From assembly GCF_040807025.1 (NCBI RefSeq), contig NC_090942.1, positions 77,047,987 to 77,111,986 on the forward strand: DNA of 64,000 nucleotides, written 5' to 3'. The notes under the pieces are model-generated. The model saw only the letters and a list, made by a program, of their open reading frames with translations, had not been told where the DNA came from and ran no database searches. Both the position numbers and the translations under genes were made by a program. The stretch comes from Struthio camelus (Eukaryota > Chordata > Aves > Struthioniformes > Struthionidae). Below, in pieces: positions 13,901 to 22,900 of this stretch (its first letter is position 1; the number at the start of each line of letters is the position of its first letter).

Positions 13901-14604
13901 CCACTCTCAAACCTGGGTCCACACTAATCTCCTGGTACAACAGTTCACTGTGCACAAGCGCCAACAGATCTTCCAGTCGGTGTGCAAAAGATGAAATCCA
14001 GGAAGCACTAAAGAAGTTAAGAGCGCCTGATGGAAACGTTAGCCCATATTTTGTTCAAGCAATGTTACCAGAATACAAAATTGATGTAATTGTCAGTGTT
14101 TCATATAGCGAAATCTGCTTTCCCACTACAAAGCCATTCAACGGGTCTTTCAACAGTACTGTGCCTATGTTTCAAGATGGGAACGATTCCAGGATTAGAA
14201 AGACCACACCTGCCCTACCAATCAGTCTTTGCGTCACTGCTGTGCTAGCTCTGATAATTGTTGTTTGCTGTTCTTGCAAACATCACAGGAAGGTGCTTGG
14301 ATCACAGTTTATGACATTTCAGAGGAACCCCCCAGTGAGCCATGCTGATGTGGAAATTGATGCCCTGAAACCTCGCAAAGCACCTGTACACGAGTGTGGG
14401 GGGCCACCCTCACCTCAGTTATGGATACCACCTGTTGCATCACTTTCTACCCAAGAGCAACGCTCAGTAAGACTGTCTCCCATCATATCATCTTTCCAAC
14501 CACCAAAATATCAAATCCCACTCCATTATCAAGATGGTATGACTAGCCAGGACGACCAAGGCAACGCCCATGGATTTAAGATAACGTCTTTTAAATCATA
14601 TTAA
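4665..14604 (+). CDS. Dystroglycan-like protein (DAG1 paralogue), five coding exons, 1213 aa
   Basis: Join 4665-4943, 5431-5672, 6811-8615, 10439-10579, 13430-14604 (3642 nt, all phases agree). Dystroglycan is a laminin/perlecan receptor at the cell surface, cut into alpha and beta subunits and tied to dystrophin. Seen here in DAG1 order: signal-like N-terminus; cadherin-like first half of the alpha N-terminal domain (about 57-170); its second half with cysteines 180 and 265 and the GYEIVGWRI block; basic furin site RRQRR ending at 316; a TPTPT motif at 321-325 matching the DAG1 sites for the core O-mannosyl glycan; about 500 residues of Ser/Thr/Pro-rich stalk; a second cadherin-like domain (ATDSGGL); an SEA-like module with PG|STLISW (G985|S986); transmembrane helix about 1086-1104; cytoplasmic tail with PPKY at 1180-1183. 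DAG1 is about 895 aa with two coding exons, so this is a longer, more divided paralogue rather than DAG1 itself. The ATG at 4665 has A at -3 and G at +4. A second Met at residue 25 directly precedes the hydrophobic stretch and is an alternative start. Confidence 0.85.
5431..5672 (+). CDS. Dystroglycan-like coding exon 2 (residues 94-174)
   Basis: Acceptor ggaatag| at 5430, donor cg|gtgagt; 242 nt, phase 0 to 2. Carries the conserved LPKWLEFNPNTNMLQGLP block, which matches LPSWLHWDSQSHTLEGLP of the dystroglycan N-terminal cadherin-like fold. Confidence 0.82.
6811..8615 (+). CDS. Dystroglycan-like coding exon 3 (residues 174-775)
   Basis: Acceptor ggactttcag| at 6810, donor ccgg|gtatgt; 1805 nt, phase 2 to 1. 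Encodes the second half of the alpha N-terminal domain (Cys180, Cys265, GYEIVGWRI), the RRQRR furin site (7223-7237), the TPTPT motif straight after it, and about 450 residues of Ser/Thr/Pro-rich stalk with several N-glycosylation sequons. The stalk lacks the dense Thr-Pro repeats of DAG1. An open frame runs past the donor to a stop at 8632, so intron retention would give a truncated secreted form. Confidence 0.85.
8915..9352 (+). repeat. Decayed CR1 LINE 3' fragment
   Basis: Matches, from memory, the CR1 3' region in order: cctgttgaaagagctccaa, then gatgatcagaggtctag, then the tract ending in gctagacatccttgacagc and a closing catgaatctatgg, which resembles the CR1 terminal ATTCTATG-type repeat. 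Heavily diverged, so an old insertion. It lies in intron 3 of the dystroglycan-like gene. Confidence 0.7.
9996..10212 (+). repeat. MIR-type SINE fragment
   Basis: Contains, in the order of the MIR consensus, a gaaattaagacacagaaatt segment, taattgtcaaagcccac, and cagtggcagagctgggatca. About 45 nt of unrelated sequence seems to interrupt the middle. Old and diverged; in intron 3 of the dystroglycan-like gene. Confidence 0.55.
10439..10579 (+). CDS. Dystroglycan-like coding exon 4 (residues 776-822)
   Basis: Acceptor cattttcacag| at 10438, donor acag|gtaaaa; 141 nt, phase 1 on both sides, so it can be skipped without shifting frame. Encodes only Ser/Thr/Pro-rich stalk (for example STETAWSHPPPSVSQELQN). 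A symmetric exon here suggests a stalk whose length can vary by splicing. Confidence 0.7.
11585..11640. repeat. Two adjacent perfect hairpins
   Basis: First inverted repeat: arms 11585-11594 and 11602-11611 (10 bp, 7-nt loop). Second: arms agtacagcaagt 11613-11624 and acttgctgtact 11629-11640 (12 bp, 4-nt loop). The motif ctggagatc occurs at 11593-11601 and again at 11643-11651, framing the second hairpin. Located in intron 4 of the dystroglycan-like gene; no element family recognised. Confidence 0.75.
13130..13325 (+). repeat. CR1 LINE 3' end fragment
   Basis: Reads caagtcacccagagagcctg, then a diverged middle, then gggtggctgactagatgatt and tctaacc. This follows the CR1 3' end (CCCAGAGA...CTAGATGAT...CCAACC) as I remember it. 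It lies about 100 nt upstream of the last exon of the dystroglycan-like gene. Confidence 0.6.
13430..14604 (+). CDS. Dystroglycan-like coding exon 5 (residues 823-1213, stop)
   Basis: Acceptor follows a long pyrimidine tract (cctttaaag| at 13429). Encodes the second cadherin-like domain (FYDEEDGNSTQLSLKI, ESWLQFN, ILYATDSGGLTAWDSF), the SEA-like module with the G985|S986 self-cleavage sequence (13915-13920), cysteines 1007 and 1052 that match the beta-dystroglycan ectodomain pair, the membrane helix, and a 109-residue tail. The tail keeps a juxtamembrane stretch similar to DAG1 (FMTFQRNPPVSHADVEIDAL) and PPKY at 1180-1183. Stop taa at 14602-14604. Confidence 0.87.
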
Positions 14605-15900
14605 GAGCAAATCTACATAAAGACAAGTTACACTGAGTAGTACTGTACTTATTACTCAGGAGAAAAAGTGATTTAACAATTTTACCATTCTTCAATTTAA
14701 AATAGAACACAAATTGCTTAAGTTACACCTAATGAGACGAGGCAATATCAAAATACAGAATTCTGAAACTGAGAATTAGAACAAAATACCAAGCAAAACA
14801 GATAAACACAGATTTTGTGAAAACATACCTATGTATTTTCTGGCTCTGATTTGTGCACTAAGCCAATGTTGGTAAGAACGAGGGGCTGAGTACAGAACTG
14901 AGTTAAAAAACCTCCATTATGACTCCCCGAGTCTAAATACATCACACACTTTTACGTTTAAGAGGCAGAACTGTCAGACAGATCATCATAAAAGCCAATG
15001 TCCCAGTGAAATGCAAAGGCACTAACACCTTCGAATCTTTATGTTACCCTGGAAAATTAGACGAGTACTTTCCAAAAATGCATCCAGTAATGGATCCTCT
15101 TATGCAGGTGAGAATTTTCTGTCCTCAATATTTTCAGAACTTTTTTTTAAACATTTGAATTAAATACGTTATAAGTAGCATTTATAAAGGGAACATTAAC
15201 TACTTAACACAAAACTCTTCTCTTCCTGTTAGGCAATTTGTGTTCTTAGAAACAATACGTCTAATGCACTTTTTGAATAGCATTTTAAAGTTACAGGCTT
15301 GTATCCTTTTAGTAAAACTAGCTCTCTGCTCTGCTTCCATCCATGACAGTTAAAGGACCATGGTAGAAAGAACGTAAAAGATAACTTTCCAGAGGTTTTG
15401 AGATTCTCTCAATTTAATAGACTAACATGTACCAATTTTAATCTATAACTTGCAAATGCCGTTTTAGAACTGCAAAAAAATTTTCCTTGAATCTTCTCTT
15501 TTCACATTGTGCTTTCAAGGTGTCAGCAGCACCACCACACAGAAAGGAAAGGAAGCGTGTACAGAACGCCTGCTTTTCAGGGTGATCGCAAAGGAACATC
15601 ACACCACTTACATCACAACTCTGAAGAAGAAAAATCTAGCATTAACTTGGCTTCCTAAAGGCATCAGGGGTATGCAAACATGGCATATAGATCAAGCGCC
15701 TCTCCTTCTCATCCTCAAAATAAGTTTTGAGGCACCCAAACTCAACAACAAAGTAAATGTTTCAAAAGGCACGTTCATGCTGTCAGCTTGCTTTGTCTCT
15801 GTTCTAAGTCCCAAATTCACGACTGTTTATACTGCAGCTTAGCTCTGCTGTGCTACAAGTCATATAGCTCCTTTTGATGAGAAACCAAAGCATGAACTCT

Positions 15901-15906
15901 AATAAA
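15901..15906 (+). terminator. Candidate poly(A) signal AATAAA, dystroglycan-like gene
   Basis: First canonical hexamer on the plus strand downstream of the stop at 14604 that I found, implying a 3' UTR of about 1.3 kb. A second AATAAA at 16997-17002, followed by TGTA-rich sequence, is an alternative. Confidence 0.4.
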
Positions 15907-15929
15907 GTCCATGACAATCTCAAGACACG

Positions 15930-18900
15930 ACAGAGGCTCCTAGAGGCTGCTTTTATTTAAAGAATCTAAGCTGTCTAGGAACAAAAAAATAATAGGATAA
16001 CTATCATACCATGGTGTGCTCTCGCTGACATCACATACAGAGACAACCTATCGTTCTGATGAGCTCTGTGGTTGAGCAGTATGTATAAAGGCCACCTTGT
16101 CCTCTAGCACAACACTCAGGAGAGCAGCAACTTCACCCAACAGCTTTTGCAGGCCGGAAGACAGATGCAAATGAGCACTCCCCCATAAGGCCAGTGAGCA
16201 GGGCTGGATCCAGTTTGACAATTAGTGCGTGCACCACAGCCAGCAAAACAGAAAGGGAATCCAATCCAGATCAGATCATCTCATGCCCACTGGAGGTCAA
16301 GGGGAACACAGAGGAGAACCAAATTCATTACACAGAAGAGAGGGGGATCTTGGTGTATTTAAAGGGAAAACAGAACACTCATCTAAAGGAAACTAAGCTT
16401 TATACTTCTGCTACTCACAGAACTATATATTTAAATGCCTCAAAAGCTATAAAAGAAGTCAACCTAGAATATTTTGCACTTGAAGGTATAATAAAAATCT
16501 CACAAAGAAGCCATGGCAAACAACACTGCTATGCTAGATTAAAACAGAAGTTAAAATAACAGCTTCATGACCAAAGAAATATTTGCTGCCATAAACAAAG
16601 TATTACATGAATACACATCATCTGTTTCTTGAAACTAAACCACATACTTGCAACATACATCAGATAGCAAGCATGGAAAGGGAGTGAAAGGACAGAAAAG
16701 ACAGGGTAGGGAAAAGAGGATCTTCGGGAACGATCCACAGCTGAGAGGTGAGAACAGCCTTCCCATAGTCCACTTTTACATTATCGGACAGATTACCTTT
16801 ATACAGACAAGCGGGTGCCAGTGGGACATGACAACGCTGGCCTCTGCAGCCTCTGCTGGCTTGCCTTCCCTCCAGAGTTAAGATTCACACCACCCCGCAG
16901 ACCACAACAGTGTAGTGCCACCAGTAGTCACGGCATAGAAAGGAAACTTGAACAGCTCACTAGCCACATGTGGCTACAGAATCAGAGTTTGAACAAAATA
17001 AACTGTACTTGCATGTATATGTATTTAATGCACCTCCAGCTGCAATATTTGTGGGAACAGGTGAACAACAATAGCTGTTGGTATGAAAACGTAGCTAAGA
17101 TGTTGTTGGTTTTTTTTTGATGAGAGCAGTTGCTTTGTGAACGTGACAGTTAACAATTGGATTTACATTTTCATGCCTGAACCAGCAACGTTTGTCTGGG
17201 TTTACAGCATTGAGTCATTTCTTTGATGAATAGAAATTCCTCTGGATGATTATTTCAATACCTTCCAGAAGTCACCCAACCAGGAACCAGTTCTAAAGTC
17301 TGATGTAAAAGCCAAGAAAGCAATAGTAATTTGCTGTAGCTAATAGTCTAGAAATAAGGTTGGTAAATTAACTCTTTAGGGTGACGACAGTGTTGAGATG
17401 TAGCACAACAGGTATGATGCAATGTACCAGCATTATGCCGGATTTCCTCCCCCTCCCCGCCCCGAAACATTTTAAACCCATGGAGCAGACCCGCCATCTT
17501 TATTTTATGAACTCCCTAAACAATTTGTCTTTTCAATTTATAAGGAAGAAACACTTTTGCTTTCCACTGCAAGCCCAGTTGCTGGAGAATTTATAAAGAA
17601 AATAGTCCTTTTTCAATTTGTAATTTGTTTCCACTTTTGAAAACTTGGGGGGAAAAAACACAAAACAAAACAAAAAAACAGTTCGTAAGAACTGAGCAAG
17701 CACTTCATACAAGTAACCATAGGGCTTTAAAAAGAAAATGTGGAAGAATAGGTTTAAAGAGTTTACCTAATTTAGAGGACTATTATAAAGCTTGAATTGC
17801 AGGAAAGTTCAACATTTCCTATCCCATATTTCACTAAGATTCTTCAAGTACCTAAAATACAGGCACACATTTAAGTATCTTAGAGAACTGGGCTCCTTTC
17901 ATTTAGCACTTAACATTCCTACCTGGTAGGCACTCCAAAAGTGCAAAATATAATTGGTAAACAAGCTAAATACATGTTATAATAGCAGGTGCAGAATCTT
18001 TCTTCTCTTGTAAAAAGTATTTAATTCTTGTGCATATTTAATGATTGCAGCTGCATATTTATGAGACAAATATATATGCAAGACAAAATTCCCAAAGGCA
18101 CAGAATAAGCTCTTCAGTCACACGTCTCTATCTAGACTAGAAACAAATTACTGAAAGCTGACATTTAAATACTCCTAAATTCCAGACTTTAAATCTCTGT
18201 TAGTAAATAAAAGAGAAAAATCTAAACTGATACGCAGTAAAACCTCATTACTCCCCCCAAACAAAAAAACTAATGATGTAAGAAATAATAGTTCAATTGT
18301 AATGTTCCCCTCCAGAACATTTCAGGTATGATGTCAGCAGATGTAGAGATGCAGGACATCCTACTTTCAAATAAGTAGGAAAAGTAAAGGTCTTCACATT
18401 TAGGAACTACAAAGACTACATATTGCTTCTATAAATGCCACATAAATTTAAAAATTTGACCAAAAGACAAAGTATCATGCAAGTACTCTTTACTCAGTAT
18501 GCAATTATATGATCTTAAGAGAAAATGGTTCTCAAATCATTTAACAGAAACCACATTTACCTTTTAACTGTGTCACGGTAGCTAAATAATTACTTTGAAA
18601 TGTTATAAAACACTTCTACTTTCACACAGCTAAAAGACTCAGTTGCCAATGTAAGCAAAGAATATTTGCATGACACATGACTATCAAGCATACTAATTTA
18701 GTTTTAGAAAAGCTCGCAGTAGGATGCATCTTATACTATCTTAAAGTACAACCTGTCAGAGCTGTGGGACCCGCAGTTGCTCATACAAGCTGGACTGAAA
18801 TAATGGAAGCAGACCAGAGGCAGGCTTACATAACTCCGCCGAATCCAAATGAAAGCGTAATTAGTAAATCTGAGACTTTCTGAACTAGGTTTTATTTCTG

Positions 18901-19700
18901 TATCTCATAGCCTCTTTCTGCTCTCTTCCACAGCTGGCATATTGGAGGGACTAGCTACTTGGAAAGATTGGCTATTCATCTTTCCTTAACCCACTCATGT
19001 TGCCCGATTTGGAAGCCAGCCCAAATACCTTACAAGAGATCAGATTATTCTTCATCAATAGAAAAAGAGGTTCTACTAAAAAAAAAAACAACAATTTTAG
19101 GAAGGGATCATCTAATTTTGTCATTCCATCGCCCTCTGTGTTCAGAATAAGCTTCCCCTTGATATTCAAAAAGCTTATTGGTCTAATAGGCATGTTTCAT
19201 CAAAAAATTCATTTAACGATTATTAAAAATTTTATTTTAATTTTGTTTAAAAACAAAGACTGTTTAAAAACAAAGACAGCATAACAACCTGAAAGGCTTT
19301 GCTTTCTAAACATCATTTCTAATTGATTTTTAAAGTTCTTAAACCAACAATTTTTATCCTTAAAAACACTTATTTCCCCATCCTCCATCACTTAAATGAA
19401 AATTGAGACTGACACATTCTCAGCTCAGTGACTATGTACTCAGTGTGCGGTCTTTCCCGTAATTCTGGACTCCTGAGAAGTTTCCCATAAATAAAAGTGT
19501 TAATGAACTGGTATTAACAATATTATCAGTTAATTATCAATTAACTGAAATTAAAGTTCTTCAAAAAGTCATCACCTGTTTTGAAATATTAAAGAACGCG
19601 CATGGGAATAGACTTTAAACTCAGACTAACAGTTCAACAATCTGATTTAGTGTGTGGCACTGGAGAAAACGTTTTCTTCCTCCTAAAAATATGACTGCAG
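15930..19700. other. Convergent intergenic interval, no gene recognised
   Basis: AT-rich sequence between the 3' ends of the dystroglycan-like gene and INTS13. Open frames here (such as 16194-16559) lack splice signals or homology I can recognise. Contains a perfect 17-bp tandem duplication (19244-19277) and several alternative poly(A) hexamers on both strands. Confidence 0.5.
19244..19277. repeat. Perfect 17-bp tandem duplication
   Basis: tgtttaaaaacaaagac occurs at 19244-19260 and immediately again at 19261-19277, suggesting a recent replication-slippage duplication. Confidence 0.9.
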
Positions 19701-19732
19701 AATATTTTAGGACAGATCCCATTTGCACACCA

Positions 19733-19738
19733 TTTAAT
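19733..19738 (-). terminator. INTS13: Candidate INTS13 poly(A) signal ATTAAA
   Basis: Minus strand reads cattaaatggtgtgcaaatg: an ATTAAA variant hexamer followed by GT-rich sequence, about 180 nt after the INTS13 stop codon. Other TTTATT (AATAAA on minus) sites lie further left, at 19231 and 18891, so the true site is uncertain. Confidence 0.35.
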
Positions 19739-19914
19739 GTGATATGCAGATTTTGTATTTCATAGAAAAAAATAAGAATAGAAAAATGTAAAACTAATCA
19801 AAACAGAACTATACAACCTTACTGAAATGTTACCAATATCAATTAAAACATGAAATATTCTTGCAATTTGGCCAAGTTTGCTGGAAAAAAAAAGGAAAAA
19901 GAAGAAAAAAAAAA

Positions 19915-19954
19915 TCACTGCCGGCCTGCTTTTCCATTTTCCGTCGTTTCCATT
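19915..19954 (-). CDS. INTS13: INTS13 coding exon 16 (residues 694-706, stop)
   Basis: Acceptor catttcag| (minus), then A ATG GAA; encodes [12 protein letters not shown] and TGA at 19915-19917. Very short, found because the human C-terminus ([12 protein letters not shown]) is nearly identical. Confidence 0.9.
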
Positions 19955-22900
19955 CTGAAATGCAAGAAGATGCCTGGTAAGGATGGTCATACAGTTTACT
20001 GGAAATACAATCAACAAATTAAAAAGGAAAAATCAAATACCTATCTCTACTTTTTCTTCTATACACATATTCTGTTTACTTTATTAACCATCCTGTCTCT
20101 CCTTGCCCGCACATACACAACCTTATCTCATCTTAGTAAGTGAGCTGCAGATAAAGGAAAGTTTTCTGCCAATAAACTTTCCAGCAACAACCACTATCCA
20201 TTATCAGCCTCATCAAAAGACAAAAGCCTCGATTCATGTGATTGCAGAGAATCTGTTTTTTTAAAGTTTGAGCTTTAGCAGTTTGTGTCAAGGCCTTCAT
20301 TTTCACCCCTTTTACCCTAATCACTGACTGCTACCCATTTTACTTACTTAACAGGATGGTTGTTTTGTTTTGTTTTTTTGGGGGGGGGGGTCACTTGTTT
20401 GGGTCTTTTTGGTAGAACATACACTACTTTATCAACTTCACTGCAGCATGCTATAAGATTTATTATCTACAATATTCTTATATTAAATATTATTTTGGAA
20501 GCTAAACCAAATAATAGACTGACTTAAAATGAATCTGACTTTGGTTACCATTTAAGCCCTGGAAGTTTAAGAATTTTGCTGCAAGGTTAATCATTATTCC
20601 ACAGGAAAAGTCATTGATCAGCATTTACCCTTGCTTGACAGGGAGGCAGACTTCAGTGAAAGAGGTCCTAACAACTAAGGAGAAACACTACTGATGGTCC
20701 CTGTCAGTAAAAAGACAAAGGAATATATTTGTATAATTTAATCTATAAAGACTAAGGAGCTTTTTTTTTTTTTTTTAAAGCTGTAACAAAAGTATTCTTT
20801 CATACTGCATATTGGCTACCAATAAAATATTTGTAGTAATGCATTTAGTGATACAAACCCATTTTCTTCTTTCAGATGTTGATACAACTCAGCTTTGTTG
20901 TTGACAGAGTTCAAACGACCAATAAATTCTTGATGTTTCCTAGAATTGGCAGTATTAATCCTGTTGCTCCACAAAGACAGCAAGGACATTGGCCCTAAAA
21001 TTGGATGTGAAATTAAAAAAGCGCCCATGTGATTTAATTACTGAATTCTTAAACATTACAGATTACGGCAGTACGTTAAAAACACAAACATTAAAAAAAC
21101 CTTATGATGTAGGCTAAGTAAATATGATATATGCAAATATATAGAAGATGAGCAATTGTTTTGTATGAGATTGACTTGGCTCCAAATGCAGACTCTTAAT
21201 CACAGCTCAGCCATCATGAGTTCAAGGAAGAGAAGTCAGCAAGCACTGCCCCTTCCAACTACTATATCGCCTAGGCACATTCATTATTATTAGCAGAAGA
21301 AATCTATTTTGATACCTATCCTTAAATACTATTTCAGATGTATACTAGCTCATCTAGCACAGGTAGGAATTTGTCCAAAGCCCTCTTTAAAAAACCAAAT
21401 GTCTATTATTAGGCCCACACAATACATTGTTATCTCTCTGTCTTTCTGTATAGCTCTATCAGGTGTTGACATATGTATTTACCAGTATATCTCAACACTC
21501 AATGTCTTAATTAAAAATTCTTACGGATTTAGCATTAACTCCAAGAAGATTCACTTCATTACTTCAGAAAGTACAGACTGAGACAAGAACTTAAGTTTTC
21601 AAAAAGAAAATACTGTTTTTTCGACTTACCTTTTGCCTTTTCCACTGTGGGCATTTCATCCATTGTAATAAGAGGCTTTTTGTTGGGTGGTTCAGGAGAA
21701 TCAGGGGAATCTTTTATAACTTCAGCTTCTGCCAGTTCTTCCTTTTCACGATCCAAAAGACTTTTTAGTCTTTTTAAGGTGGGAAGAAAAACAAGAAAGC
21801 AAGATACGCTAGAGCAGCATATTTGATTCCTAATGCCATTCTGTACCTTTCAAAGTTACACACAACTCAGGTCAAAAGACATTCTCTTAGGACCTATGTG
21901 ATGGGTGAAAACAATAAGGAAGACTCTAGCCAAATAATCATCTGGATAAAGCCTAAAGTAATAGGAAGGATCTTAAAATATAATTTCACTTAACTCAGTC
22001 ATCAATATTTATACGGTGCTCATTGATACTAGCTGATCATTCTGAGTTTTAAAGGAAAAACTGAGTAACAATCAACATGGAAAAAAATACCATAATCTGA
22101 CAATGGCTTACTATTTTTTCCTATGTTACCCAAATTTAATTTATATCAAATTACTTTCGTTCTCAATCCCTGCTTTTGTTTCACATGTGAAAGTAAAATA
22201 AACTGTAGCAAAGGATTTGATCATATGCAGAAAGGCATGAAGGTCAACAACACAGTGACGTTAAAGTAGGTGAAACTGTCTCCCCCGCATATGACCCCAG
22301 CATGCACAAAACCATACAAGCAAATTGAGCCTACTACCATGACCATTTTTTGATCTCTTTAAAAATAGTAGTTTGAAAGAGGGAAAACAGAAGAGATTCA
22401 CAGACACTTATCAGTTATAGGAGCTGCAACAGTGATGTAAATTACAGACAGCAGATACATGAACAAAAAGTCTTGATGTTCAGCTAAAGAGACTGGGCAA
22501 ATAAATCAGGGTTGTCTATCTACCTGAACATTAAAGTACCTGCAGTTCAGGCCAAATTAATGGGTGTTTATCCACAATTTTCAGTCACGCTTGTAAGACT
22601 AAGATGCTTCTAAAAGACGTACAACTGAAACGTTAGTTGAATACATGCTGAGGTTACAATAAAACTCAAGAGTAGCTCCCCAAACTGCAAAGCCATACTA
22701 AGTGTTCAGCAACTCATCTAAGAGTCATACTCCTCTTACAATGTTTTATTTGAAAAGCCTGATAAGCAAGCACAGTAATAAGATGCACGTTTTCAAGCTT
22801 TTTAATAGTGACTGAACAAAAAAACCTTGGGATTCACAATCATCATCGTAAGCCACGGTTGCAAGTATGAACAAATCAAATGGCAATCTGTAACTGTTTC

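Noticed and set aside
14077-14130. SVSYSEIC considered as the alpha/beta cleavage site of the dystroglycan-like protein
   Set aside because: Realignment shows it matches the later cysteine of the beta ectodomain (human GSGSC). The self-cleavage site is the earlier PG|STLISW at 13912-13929.
16194-16559. 121-codon plus-strand open frame between the convergent genes
   Set aside because: Composition resembles translated noncoding DNA and no family is recognised; it may be downstream 3' UTR.
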